Below are positions 36,790 through 50,300 of a stretch of 64,000 nucleotides of DNA, piece by piece (the first letter of the stretch is position 1; each line of letters starts with the position of its first letter). The notes under the pieces were generated by a model. It was not told the DNA's origin, searched no databases, and saw nothing but the letters and a program-made list of their open reading frames with translations. Origin of the DNA: Nomia melanderi (lineage: Eukaryota > Arthropoda > Insecta > Hymenoptera > Halictidae); NCBI RefSeq assembly GCF_051020985.1, contig NC_135003.1, positions 12,827,501 to 12,891,500 on the forward strand. The letters run 5' to 3'. Both the position numbers and the translations under genes were made by a program.

Positions 36790-37160
36790 AGCTCCAAGGA
36801 AAATACTCCAACAAATATCTGCTCCAATACTCGATCAACACATGCCAAACACAAAAACGTTCGCAACAAAATTTCACTCATTTCCTCCATCCACCGGAAC
36901 AAAGTACATTCCAGAAGGAAATCATTCCGATCCCTCCATTCGACGTAACCTACGCCAACATTCAATCAACGCATGCCAAACGCAAAAAGGTTCACAACAA
37001 AAATTCACTCGTTTCCTCCATCCACTGGAACAAAGTACATTCCAGAAAGAAATCGTTCCAATCCCTTCGTCCGACGTAGAAATAATTACGAAAATATTCA
37101 TAACAAATCTCACGCATTTCGTCCGTGCGCACTAATAAAGTATATTCCAGAAAAAGGCGG
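36790..37160. repeat. 131-bp tandem repeat, about 2.5 copies
   Basis: GCATGCCAAACGCAAAAAGG and its relative recur at 36842 and 36973, 131 bases apart, each followed by a TTTCCTCCATCCAC block, AACAAAGTACATTCCAGAA and CGACGTA. The third copy is diverged. Because 131 is not a multiple of three, the open frames across it are not repeats of one peptide. Confidence 0.8.
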
Positions 37161-40100
37161 CGATCATTCCGATGTCTTCATCGGACGACACGCGGGTATT
37201 TATACCGCGCAAAACGTGTTCAGCTTTTCATGGAACCCGAACGAGTTTCTCGATTCCGAAAGAACTCGGTTCCCGTAATCGTAGCTCGCCGCTCGGAAAG
37301 AAGGGAATCAGGAAAAAAACAAACTAACGGTCTTTCGTAACATGTGTACTTACAGGCGACCGCCGTCCAATCGTCGAGTCGACGTGAACGAAGATATGAG
37401 TATTTGTTTGCGGTGGTCTCCCTCGGGAAGCCATCCGCAGATAACGGGCACCAGGAAGTTCCACTATTCGTTGCCCGTTGCGAACAACAATTCTTTACCT
37501 TCCCGTGGCGCAGATAAAATGACCGCGGAAATTTTCGTGAAAGCACAATCGCTCGTTTATGGCGCCCCGTCGAAACGTTGCGCGCTGTATTTACCACCGA
37601 TCCGTATCTTATTAGCTCCCCTCCGCCCGGAAATAAAGCACTCGTTTTATTCGTCGCGCAACAGGAAGACAGGATCGTGAATTCGCCGAGGACGAGGTTA
37701 AATAAATTTCCCACCTTTCCCCTGTCTCGTCCGGCGATTTACAATAATGCACGGCGGACTGGAAAACGCTTTCGTCGCAGCGACGTCGGCCGGCTTATCT
37801 ATGAAAATATTAGGTTGGAAAATATTTTCATTCCCCTGTTGCGGGTCGTGCTCTTCTCGCCGCGTGTGGAATGGCGGAATGAAACTTTAGTGTTTGCTAG
37901 AGAGATGGGGGAAATTCCCTAGTTGCGAGGGGCTAATGGCGAATCTTACTGTTCGCGCATATACTCGCCTGCTCGTCGTAGAAGGAATTGTAAAATATTG
38001 TAAGATGAGATGTAGTACAACGAACTAATTCGTAGAGGTATAAGTTTGTCTTTGACAAATGGCGATTATGAGAGAGTGAATCAAAAGCGAAGAGCGTTTT
38101 ACCGTTCGACGCCTCGTTCTCCGTGAAATCCAGTTAAAAACGTCCCGTTAAGCGACTGACGAAATTGCTCGTTGAACTTCCAAAGCAGCCGCTCGGGAAA
38201 ACGGAATTTCGGGAAAGAGATTTTATTTTTAAGCGATTTTTTCGCGCGGAACAACTTCCATATTCAATCGAGTCAACGAGGTGCACGAGTGCTTCGCGAA
38301 CTGTTCAACCGAATTTCCCTGGAAAACGCGTCTCGAATGAGAAACTTTTGTTCTATAATTTCGACGCTGTTTTTTAACGCGAGGGTCACCCTGTCTTCCG
38401 GTCTCGCCGGTTACGGAGCACAGTGTGTACGTAATGGCAAGAGGTCTCCACTGTTTAATGATCAGTTGCCTAACAATTGAACCGGCCTGTACCGCTGATA
38501 CACGAATGATAAACATGAACTTTCCGAACAGGCCGGTGTCTAATAGTTCAACGAAGCGATCGTTCAAACTGTGCTCAATCACGCGATGGTTACGTGAAAA
38601 AGGAAGCAATTAAATCGGCCGGTCAGGATAATCGCGAGGGTTCCCCTAGGTAACACCGTTCCTTATCTGATGAGCACCTAGGGGTCTTCGCGCCTTCACC
38701 GGAGCCCAACAAGGGTATTATCGGGAGAAACCATAAATGGTTAACCCTCCCACCTCGTGCAAATCTGTACGTTTAACCCTCTTCTCTACGAGGTACCTTG
38801 CGCAACACGGTGAACACGGTTTTTTCCGACGTCCACGAGGCTCCCCCGTCTGGGCAAACCACATACCAAACTGCACACTCCCCGAGATCGGTATCCGACT
38901 CGAAAGATTAAAATGTTACCCACAAATCGCTACAGCTGAACACGATACGCTGTTCCTCTGTAACAATTCGACATCAATGTAGCTGCGAGATCTCTCGTCA
39001 TCCGTTTAAACGCGGACTATACAGTTCCATCAGCTTTCCACAATGATATTACAAGCTCCAGAAAGTGTACAATTCGTTAAAGTCATCAATTATAAACACA
39101 ATCTTCTAAAAATTCAATAAAACTCACCGCTTGGGTTAATCCAAGGAAAACCATACAACCAAGAAGCATCTAATAAGGAATACTACAGTCACCACGATAG
39201 AAAGAACAAGCAACAAGAATACTCGTTACATTTAAACAATATCGAAACACAAGCGTCCCTAGCCCAATCAAGAATTACCCCATTATTCCGATGTAATTCC
39301 AGCGAGAAGTAAAAAATCCCTCTGCACACGACGGGAACAGGAAACCCAGAAGATCTATTAATCACTGAATTTCGCCTCCGAGCAACATCCCACACTTCAA
39401 TTATCCTTTCACTTCCCTTTTAATTATCTCCCACTGTCCCCTGGCCACTATCCCATTCCCCGGCAATAACAGAATTGCAAACGATACACCCGGTCATTTG
39501 CATGATTAATTCAATCGATCGGAACGCGTGTACTCGTGACACGTTTCCGTCGCAGTCCCCCCTGCCGACCCCCTCCGACCGCCGTCGCAAGGGTGCGGAG
39601 AGTGCTCCCTAACGTCGAAAAGGGTTTCGCGGTCGAAATCGAGTAACCCCATCCGCGCGCCGCCGAAAAGAATGGAATCCCTTTGAACGATTCAATTACG
39701 GCCGACTCGAGCAGGGCCGGCCCGCCGGCTGGAGAGGGATGGGGATGCGCATTTCGGGTTGCATTTGTACCAGAATAGTCAATTACGGGTGCGCGTCGGG
39801 CGCGTTACCTTTTTTCTCTCCCTCTCCTCTCCGCGACCAATCTCGCGCCATTGTGACGGCGAAATTTACCGGAATTATCTTTCGCCCCGCGCCCCTCCCT
39901 CGCCCCCTTTCCCGCCGCGGCGTCATTAATCACTGTCGAAAGCTGTAAACGTCCTTGAACCGCGTGCCCCGACGCGTTCATCAATTCCCGATCGAAAAAT
40001 CGACGGTTATAAAACGAACAGCGACACGGAGTTTGACTCTAGCGCTGTTCATTTGCTGGCCTGCGCGGAAAAGAGGGCCGGAGTGGCTGATCTACGATAC

Positions 40101-42499
40101 TCGCTGTGCAAGGTTGGTTAACTGCTAGCGAGAGAGGAATGGCGACTGCCGGGCGTAAAACGAGTTTCGGCGAGATTTCGATTTAGAGACCGTTTTCACG
40201 GGGCTTTCCCGAGTAGCGTCGCAGCCCTCGTGGTGGCCGGATGTCGCGTTTAATTTGAGCAACATGTTTTCAACGTCATGTGGTTTTCAGTAAAAATAGA
40301 AGCGTGTCTCTGTATAGGGATAGTAGAATTTGGAATTGGTCATTCCGAAACCTTACGGTTTCCGAATACTTCCCACGAAACCCTTAGCTCCACGTCATCC
40401 TGCAATATTCCCCTGGTTCTACGGCGGAACAACGAACGTTCGACGCTAATGAAAAGTTCCTTTATATAGCGCAGACAACCAGCAATAAAGATAATCGTAA
40501 AAAGTTGAAAAAAATGATCCAGTTCCCGACAAAACTGAAGTTCGCGTTTAATCGAAGGTTCTTAGCGCGGCAGCGGCGCAACAGCAGGTGTCGATTTCCT
40601 GGCCGGAATGGTTATTAATTTTCCGTTTAAAAGCTCCATTTCCGTAATGAAGGCCGCAATTAACATTCTCGCGACAGCGCCGCGTGGACAGCGCCGTCCG
40701 ATAACGCGGGCCGCGCAAGGGGCCATTATTCGAACGAATTCCGCTCGATTATGTCAGTCGCGTGAGCTAATTGTAAAACACAAATCCGCCGCTTCCCTCG
40801 GTTCGGCTTCGTGTATCGGGCGTCGTGCGTGCGCGCGCGGCCTGGCCGGTTCTTTGGAAAATGAAATTCCCGAGAAACTACTTCCTGATTCGGCTCGCTA
40901 CAATCTAGGAAGCGAAATCGTACGGTATAGAGCTGAAACGATCCTCCGCGGGATTCTCAAACGATTTCTCGGGCACGCAATTCCTGAAAGAGAGAAGACG
41001 GGATCTCGCGGCGCGGAATCACAGTCTCGGACTCGCGCCGTGAGGTGGCGGACTGAAAGGGGGAAAAAAGTCAACCGGGAGGGAAGCGAGAAGCGCGAGA
41101 GAGAACGAACATGTTATTTACTTATGCAAAAGATACGGTACGCGATGAAAATAAGTAAATAAGTCGGCTGCGCCGGGGAAAAAAGTCGCTTTATCGAATC
41201 GCTCTTGATGCTCGTAGCTCTCGCGAGCCTTGACGCGATTACTTTTTAGACTGTAGAGTGTCTCGGAGTTTTTCTCTTTGGTAGACTTTGGTGGATGTAA
41301 CTGGAGTCTAGTTCTATAGAAGTTTGTTGTTTGTTAATCTCTTATACTTGCGTGAACGTATAGTTCTGCGATATTTTAGATCGTAATGTAATTGGAATCT
41401 TTGTACAAGTAGGTTATCAATTGTTTGTGTTCGGTTAGATCTGGAGTTTTCATTTGCCAGTTTTTAGTATATTCTGCGTTGTGAATCAGTATATGGTGAT
41501 TATCAATATTATAATATAATATTAATCTATAAGAATGCAACTCGACTGAACGTAACGTTACTCAAACACAATTCTCGAATTTTACAATTCAGGTTTATCA
41601 CTTTACCTCCGTTTCTTTCATTCCCCTTGATCCTCTTTTTGTCTCATTTTAATTTTCCTCGGTTACCAATTTAATTCGCCTCGCTGTTTCCCTTCTTGTA
41701 ATTTCATTCTTCCCGGAGTCCTTCGTGTGCAATTAACTTCTAATTCTGATGTTCTATTTTTGTGTAATACCGTCGCCGACGTGAAATTCCGTCAGACATC
41801 GTAACTGAAAGATGTCCTTACACGAAGATGCGCATCGTTTACGTGAAATTTACTGTCCGCTAGCACTTGAATTGGAAAGAGCGAATGGATTTCGAAATTT
41901 TCGCGACCAACAATAAGCCCGGGAATTTCCAATTTATTTCTGACCTGTTTTCGACGCTCGCGGGGAAGCATTTGTCCTTCGTTTCAATGATCGTAAAACA
42001 AACGTTCCGAGTGGAAACTTATCTACCAAGGACTTCTTTCTCCCTTGATATTTTCGGGAATTTCATCGCCGGGCAACGGCGTACCTTCTTTAAGCACCCG
42101 CACACCATGGAACTTCGATCGCCCCAAAAATTGCAATTTTTCGAGAAACGTTGCACGTTTACGAGGCGCATCAATGGAAACAACAGGCAATTCCTTCGTA
42201 CCGCTTCTCACTTCTCCAGAGTGAACAAAAGGAAAGTTAATACACGTTTTCTACCCCCTTTCTCCTTACGACTTCCAATAGCTCATAAAATTCTATAAAA
42301 TATACTTCAATCGAACTGACACAAATAATTTCGTTGTTCAAAGAACAGCCTCTTTTAAAGATTGAATTACAACAAACTTTTCTTATATGTAATAACTTAA
42401 AAAATTCGTTTATTAGTCGTTTCCTTTGAAATTCATACTAGAAAAATTCTATTAGCAATCCGTATACATTTTACGTGTCTTTAGTAATCAAACTATTTA
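37161..42499. other. No supportable gene: several CpG-rich blocks
   Basis: GC blocks at 37150-37920, 38130-38990, 39500-40300 and 40560-41270. At 37354 a minus-strand CGGTCGCCT followed by GTAAGTAC is a strong donor next to an open frame (NFLVPVICGWLPEGDHRKQ). The frame is cut by a stop after about 36 codons, with no acceptor in sight. The rest has only composition-driven frames. Confidence 0.4.
38643..38684. other. CCCCTAGGT / ACCTAGGGG hairpin
   Basis: A perfect nine-base inverted repeat with a 24-base loop. Nothing nearby indicates a gene, and the role is unknown. Confidence 0.45.
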
Positions 42500-42741
42500 T
42501 ACGTTCAAATGGAATATTCGAAATTCGGTCACCGGTGACCGGAGCTTCCAAATTGCTTGAGAATAATTACAATAAGAAAATTAATATTGAATCGAAACAT
42601 TTAGTAACACGAGAAGCTAGACAATACTGTAAAATGAGTAATACCAAAACATTAACAATTATTTCTAATATTATTTTCCTCTATTACAAAGGAATAAATC
42701 TTACTACATCAAAACGCTCGAAATTCTCGTCAACGTGTTAA
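42500..42741. mobile_element. Degenerate TTAACACGTTGA-family MITE
   Basis: The GGTCACCGGTGACC palindrome is at about 42527 and the right terminus CAACGTGTTAA at 42731-42741. The left terminus is eroded. Confidence 0.5.
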
Positions 42742-43610
42742 AATACCAAAAAATTCATATCTCGACTATCCACGTACTCGAGTATTTCCAAAATTCCAAT
42801 ACACGATACACAATCATTCCCACATTTTAAAATCCCAACGTATCCCCACATTTCTACAAATTTCCCTTGTTTGCGAGACTCAACTTTACCGAAACGACCT
42901 CGTCGTCCCAAAGAAGTCCGCCGAGTTGCTCAAGTTTAGGAAGAAAGCCATCGCGACGAGCTATAAGACGCATTTCCTCGGTCCCCGGAGCGAAACGAAA
43001 CGGGACAACGTTGTAAATCCCGAATTTCAATTAACTGGATGAATTATGTCGTCCAGATGGAGCTGTCGCCGTTCCTCAATCATCATCATGCCATTCGATC
43101 GTGAAATATTCCGCTGTACCGTGCAATTACACGAAACCGTACTTTCGAATGTCAGGAAGCCTGTCCCCCCGTTACACCGGGCTTAAGGATAAGAAATTGC
43201 AGTTGCGCGATTGGAAATTACGACATTTCCAGTACAACGTTCTGGGAAACGGTGGCCGGATGACGAGCGAACGGCTCGAAGGGAAAGAAAAGTGAAAAAA
43301 TGATCGAACTGTCCCGCTCGCTGTTTCCGCTTCCGACGTTTCCGGAGGCCTGCTCAAGGTCATCTCCGTCCTTTCATCAGATTGCCCTAGTTGTCGGCAA
43401 CGATTGCGTAATCTCCCGTATTACCTCCTAGCAAAACTAATTTATTACTCAACGATCATCTCCGCTCGTCCGATCGACTATCGCGGGTGAAATGAGGATG
43501 TCCTCTATACCCTACCCTGGCATTTCGCAATAGCTGACCCTCTCGATGTTATTAAAGAAAACCTTCTGTACAGGGCGTACCACCTAACTACGGTAGGACC
43601 CCGATTAATA

Positions 43611-43886
43611 GACGAGTCGCTCGGAAGCAAATGCGGTTAAGTGCAGAGAAAAATTGAGAAAATTAATGGTCTTCAATATACTGATTTTGAAAACTTTTGG
43701 TTCGTGCATTTGATTAAGAATGAATATTTGTTCAATGTGTGTATTTTTCGATGCATTGATTTTGAAAACTTTTGGTTTCATTTGATTAGGAAAGTGTAGT
43801 CTTTTTTTAAAGAACAGGCTATGTAACAATAGATTATTTGCTTCACTGAAATTGACTTAACCGCATTGGTTCCTGAGCGACTCATC
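43611..43886. mobile_element. 276-bp inverted-repeat element, GACGAGTCGCTC ends
   Basis: Terminal arms of 32 bases (43611-43642 and 43855-43886) pair with about four mismatches. They share GAGTCGCTC and AATGCGGTTAAGT. The interior contains a partial internal duplication (ATTTTGAAAACTTTTGGTT twice). The target duplication is unclear, so the superfamily is unassigned. The minus frame inside is not a gene. Confidence 0.75.
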
Positions 43887-46800
43887 ACAGCAATGAATCT
43901 TCATTTCTCCGTTTCCGTTCTATTAAATAAATTACTTGAATTTCGTGGTATTTCTTGAATTTGTGTATTACAGTTCGTTTCTATGTGATCTCCAATACGA
44001 ATTCGCATTTGAATATTTCAAGCCTTGCGCAAGAACTACTTTCTAATTACTCGTGATCATTTATACAGTTTAAAAATTTATTCGAAGGCGTAACGTTCTT
44101 CTGATTCTTTCTCCGGTGCCTTTCGATTAACGAGATATGGATCGCGTTGGAAACCCGGAGCGCAAACATTGATCTATCACTGAAAACTCTGACCCATCAC
44201 GTCGCCGGCTACAAATTATTATAACTTCAAGCTCGTTCGATAACTCGAACGGTCCCGTATCGAAAATTCCCGTATCAGAAAGTTCTGATTACATGTCTAA
44301 ATAAGGAAAAGTCCAAAGATCGGATAATCGGCGCACCGATATAATCAATAGTCCGGATAACCGGCGTCCCACTGTGACGAAAATCAATACATCGCCGGGG
44401 AATTGAGAAACGTGCGGGACACTGTGCTTTTATCGGAGTTTTAATATACGACAGTATTCGTGATTCCGAACTCACCATTTCCAAACGTCGTTATCAGTAA
44501 CCAAACACGTAGGTACACGATGATTGATCGTATCGAAAGTTTCGGGAAAGTTGTCTGATTGGTTACGTATAATTTCGAAAATTCGAATCGGTAATTTCAA
44601 GCTTGAACATGTTTCCTGCAGCTTCCTGCGACTATGTAATAAACATTTGTTTATATTTTATATTCTACAATAGTTTCTAATTCAGCTTGTGTCTGATGCG
44701 TGCAAAGATTAAATTATTATTGTCAAATTTACCATTTTTTATGTGTAAATATTGATATACTTTTCGTGAATATAAATTTCTATTGGAAATAGATATTAAT
44801 CAAAATCTCTTCTCTGTTACGCGTAAAAATATTTCCCCGACAGAGTGATTTAAACACTCCGCTGAATCATTAATTTCAAAAAATTGCAGCTGTCTGTTTA
44901 ATTGATTAATAAAAATCCGTGATAACAGCGGAACAGGTTGCTGTGACGTGGAATATTAATAGATTACCCACATTGTGGAATTAATCATTTTCGCTTTTTA
45001 TAGTCTGCTTCTCCGCAGGAAAAGAAAACTATCAAAACTTTCACGCTGACCCGTATGTTTCATTCAAATCGTTTCTCATATTTAATATTTTATAATAAAT
45101 CGCAGCGCATTCTTTAAAATCATCGAATACATTTCAGAGATTTCATATCTTTCGATAATTTCAATAATTTATTAACGCCACCCATACTGCTTTTCATAAT
45201 TCAAGGAAAAAGTAATGTCTTCAGCTTCGAATGTATAAATTCATTAGCAGAAATTGAAAAGATAAAAAGTGCATTTAGTATAAAGGATTATTAGTCGCGC
45301 GTTATCGGTACCGCTATTTCGGACACAATGGACTATAGGTTACACAAACTTCCGTTATCAAAGTACCCGGGCGCTTTCATGTCCAGTTTCCATTCTATTA
45401 AACAGTATTGCTGTTCACACGGTATTATGATGTCACCGCGATGCAAATGTGAGATCCTAACTGCTCCAACAGCACTGAAATAATTACGGGACTCGAGAGT
45501 AGTAAAAGTGCGGGTTCATTAATGAAGATGTGCGGCGTAAGCAAGGGTGCAATTGCGGACACTAAAAAGCGGAAATATCCTATTGAAAAGGCACGTTACT
45601 CGCGTCGACCGCTTTTACTGCCGGAAAAAATTAAATAATACCTCGCGCCATTTCAGCGACCCAAAAACAAGAGAGAGAAGCGATAAAACCGATAGAAACA
45701 AATTTAACGAATTCCTAGCGTCGAATTTATCCAGTCGAAACTCGGTAAAAATACTTGCAACATACGAAATAATATGACAATATATTATTATATTCGATTA
45801 TAATATAATAAATGATGCTAAATTATTAAATATACACAAGAATAATCTGTTTGACAAGGTAACGTAACACTGAACAAATATTTAAGAAAGGAAGAATAGA
45901 AATCGCCTCTTTTCTCGAACAAATTACGCGACATTGAATAAACAATAAGGAAAGGCAGAAAAGAAATTTGCCTCTTGTCTCCTTTCTTACGTTTTTTCCC
46001 CTTCATGTTTATTCAACAAGCTGTCAGCGGCGAGTAGGGCAATGTAAACACTTGTTGAATAACAGGTGGAATTAGTACGACTTCCACTATTCGAACTTCA
46101 ACCCCTTTTCCCTTCCGCCGCGGCTCCTTTGTTCGCGCGAGGCAATTTCACTCGCCCGGTTACTTTATCGGAAACAAAATACCCCGGGATCTCGGTATTA
46201 CATTTCATTCTTTGTCTTCAAGGCGACAAAACTAATTGGACGGGGGCAAGAGTAATGAGCGTTAACGGAGGAAAAGGGAAAAAAAAAGTTAATATCGCGT
46301 TACCAAATGTTCACGTCGTTTAATTAAATCGCGATACGCCCCGTGAATTCCAATAACAGGCCGCTAGTATCGGGCTTATTAAAATAGGGGGCGATTGCGC
46401 ATGGAAATTAATCCTACAACTTGTGTGCTCGCGCTGGAACAGTCACTTCGGAGCCGACGATCATTTCTGCAACCAACAAGAAACGTTTTGCATAGATTCA
46501 GGCGAAACCATTTCATTTCAGTCCTCCATTGATATGGTACACAGAATTTAGAATTGAATATATTTGATAATCTCGCTCGAGTACAAAGGGTGCGTTCTAA
46601 TTTTAACGAAGAACACCTGTGAAAATCGTTGGAGGATAACTTGAACTTACTTCGTTTGATAGTTGAAACTACCACGTCTGGTAGAGTTGTTTATATCTAA
46701 AAATCAACTAGCATAGGAATGAAATACAGAAAAGTTCAGGAAACAATGAATCAATGGATTCAAACAAAAGAGGAATATTCTCAAGTAATTTGAGAAACGT

Positions 46801-49800
46801 TCGTTTAAAATGCAACGACCAACCACCCAACGTCGAGTCTTGCCTTAGTCGAACGTTTCGCGGAATGGGAATCGAATAATTCTCCTATGAATAACCATGA
46901 GGATCTGAATACTGAGAGCAACATAATAAAACGCAAACATCTAGTATATACGCAGAACAAATCTATTAATTTTTTATAAATGGAGTTCACCCGAAAAGCT
47001 CCAAGCACGTCGCAAAAAAACTGAGTATCTCCCGCGAACCCACAAAAACGAGACGCCATAATAATCGCGGGATTGTCAGCACGGTCTAATTAATACAGAA
47101 CCTCCGACTCGTTCCCAATAACAATCCCCGGGGTACCGTCATCAATGTTGTTTGTTTCAGTCATGTTAAGCACCGAATTGCATCGATCGCTCGAAATGAG
47201 TTCACGAGCACACTCGCCACGCCATCAGGCTGTATTATCGCAAAACGAACGACGAACGATATAATTTTACATTTCGGTGAAAAACTTTAGTTATTCCGTT
47301 TGAAGTAGTCGGCTGTCGGATTAACAAAACGTTGTCGCAAAAGTACAATCAACGCGCCACGCAGCGCGGTCGGAGATTGTTCTCCGGTCACGGCGATAAA
47401 TAATCGATCGAAAATTCATGCGCATAAATTCACGCGCAATCCGTTTAATCACCATTAAAAATTAGCACCACAATGCGCGTTAATGCGCGCCCCGATGGCG
47501 CAGAAACTCTCGTTTATATCTGAGCGTTTCCCCGTGAAAAGATATCGATCATTCCCCGGTTGCTCTCGCGAAAAATAGATTGTTTTTTCTCTTTTCGGAC
47601 GAAAACTTCACAATCGTCTCTGTACTCTTCGCGTGCTTTATGAATTATTCAAACTTTCTCTCGCACGCCCTCTTCTATCTTTTAGCAGAAAGAAGATAAT
47701 TATCTGCGTTATAAATGGCCGCTGCAAAAGGAGATGTATTCCTGATTGTGTCGAATAATTTATACGTTCCGCAGCCGGCTCGTTTCTTTCGGGGAGGATC
47801 GTTAACACTGTGTTTACATGCGACGTAAATATGGAAAAATCGAAGGTTCCTTCCTTCGGGTGTAATTGCAATCGAGTTTATCAGTGCCCGTATCGTCTGT
47901 CTCGTTGCCTTTTGAAAGCGCAACCTTTCTCCGCGAGGCATTCTGTAAAAGGCAACTAAAACGAACTGCAAGAGAGCGAAGTGGCAAACGCCTTCGCCCG
48001 CCGGAACGTCTGTTTTCATTTTATTTGATACCTCATCATTATTCCTGGACCTTTACAACTTGTCTTTCACGTTTGAAAACAATACTTCCTTAATTCTACA
48101 TATTCACAATTTTCGTTCTTCTCTTTTTGAAAGAAACTATTATACACGGACTTCCCTCGCATTCTCAGCAAGATGGAATTCTTAAAGATAAATCGTTCGA
48201 ATATATTCCATCAACCTTATAAATTATGTTCAACCATTCGATATGAATAATAGACCACATACAAAGTACACGTTAACTATTTTTAACATCTACTTCCAAG
48301 AATTATATGCTCAACAGTACTTTCTAAACACTCGAACCCTTATCAGACTCTATTTAGCTACTTTAAAAATGCTTCCTAGCGCAAAATAAACGAACAAACC
48401 GTACTTCGATATTCCCGTACATTCGTCAACATTCGGCAAAACCATTTCCCCGTCGCCCACGCGTTCGTCGGAGACCGAGGTATTTATCGACGTTAATCGC
48501 GACGCTGCCCAACAATTCGCAAGCTTCATTTCCGATTTCCAGCGTGTCTGACGCAACGCATGCATATTTCCTCCGCCGTTTACGTGTCCGACTCGGAAAC
48601 TTCTGTTCTCATCGTGCATTTGTCTGTGACCTATTTCCGGTACCTAGAATTGTTTACCGTGCGCCGGGATCCCGAGCAAGCAACAAAGTTTCGCGGCCCT
48701 GCCACCGATCGCCGCGGCCATACGCCGAAGACGTATTGCGCTCGTGAAACAATTCCGACAATTCGCCGAGCGGGACAAACATTTCCGAGCGGGGAAACGC
48801 GCGACATCGAGTCTCGTTTTAAACGACATTTAAAAAAAAATGCACCGCCGTTCGGGAGACGAGGCGAGGAGCGTATTTGGGTCACGAGATATAGGGCATC
48901 GCTTGGTACCGGCGCACGAAAATATCCGCTCAGGGAAATATTCTCGTTTCTTCTTTTTTTTTCCTCCTTTTTGTTATATTTACACCTGCGGATCAATGCT
49001 CGTGAAGCCCGTTCGTTTGTTCCCAGCGCGCGTTTTAATTGAAATTCAGGGAACGCTGTAATTATCTCCGGGAAATCCTTTCGCGAGACACATCTACCGC
49101 GCGCGACGCGAATTATTAAGATCTTCGCACGGTACTCGTGCCATTGGCGCACTCGACCCGAGAAATAACAATTTGTTAATTGATCCGATACGTGGATCAT
49201 TCGGTTCGATGGATATTCCACTGTTCCGCTAGGGTAAACAGATTTTTCGGAGGTCGATTTATTGGTTGCTGGATTATTAGCGGGCAATGAGATAAGTACC
49301 GGGAGTTAGCTAAGTGGGCGCGTGCTCGAGGAATACCATAAAAATTGATCATTTCCGAGAAGATATTAAAAAGGAGAAGCGGCGGAGATTTTGTTTGAAT
49401 TTGAGTGGTATATTCGAGCGTTCTGCCGATTCCGAGCCGGGTTTTATTAAGTTTTAACTTCCACGTCGGCGTACTTCTTCCACGTAGCTCGACAATATTT
49501 TCTTCCAGTGTGCGAAAGGCAATTTGCTTCGAATAGCCCTAAAGGAGAAAATTACAGGGAAAACTTTCGCGATACTCCGCGCCAAACTTCTGGTCCATTA
49601 CCGTTCTATCCACTTATTATCGCATTATTAGTAATTGCAGGCAATACTAGTATTTTCGCATTACAATATTACTCCCGGTAATAAGTATCCGGGGTCACGT
49701 AAACAAACTTATAACCGGAAAGAGAAACCATTCTCGGATCCTCTCGGAACGCTTTGAACACGCTGGAAAATGTTGGAAACTAAATCAACATTTTACATTA

Positions 49801-49938
49801 TGGTACCACTAACTATACATTCATTGTAATAATGAAAATGAGATTTTCATAGAAATATTTGTAAAACGGTATGAGAAACAATGGATATTTATATATGAAC
49901 AATTTGTAAGATAGAGTTTGGGTTAGATTCGAACGTAA
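43887..49938. other. No gene seen
   Basis: AT-rich at 44500-45900, GC-richer at 46050-46300 and 47080-49120. The 218-codon minus frame at 48631-49287 is judged spurious. Short CCCTTTGCAC-like remnants (for example CGAGTACAAAGGGT near 46570) occur. Confidence 0.45.
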
Positions 49939-50300
49939 TTAACACGTTGATCACCGATGACCGAAGCTTTCAAATTACTCGAAAACAATTGTAATTCCTA
50001 AGATAACTGGCGTCGAACGAAAATGTTTACGTCGAATGCCGTGGGGGTCACCGGTGACCCCCAATCAAATCGAATTACTATAATCCACTCAATTAAACGA
50101 TGATTAAAAATTGTTCCATATTAGAAATAATGAAACCTGAGGCGATGACGTTTAGCGAAATAATCGTGCAACAATAACGCAATTCAGTCAAATAACTGGA
50201 CCATAGTGTAATCTAATAATTGTGTACCAAGGAATTGATAATTATTCCTTTTTATTTTTGCTACCAAAGAATAAGTTTTTCGTTGCAGTCGACGTGTTAC
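49939..50300. mobile_element. Composite TTAACACGTTGA-family element
   Basis: The left end TTAACACGTTGATCACCG and the right end GACGTGTTAC bound 362 bases. The body holds a second internal terminus (about 50022-50056: TTTACGTCGAATGCCGTG and GGTCACCGGTGACC). It looks like two overlapping or tandem copies. Confidence 0.6.

Noticed and set aside
40608..41162. 184-codon plus-strand open frame
   Set aside because: CpG-rich block, no domain and no consistent codon bias. The C-terminal part is low-complexity Arg/Glu from an AG-rich stretch.
43605..43829. 74-codon minus-strand frame
   Set aside because: It lies inside the inverted-repeat element at 43611-43886 and is AT-driven.
48631..49287. 218-codon minus-strand open frame, the longest in the window
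   Set aside because: Same compositional artefact. A KKEEKKRRNEN stretch comes from a T-rich run, and other frames are open over the same segment.
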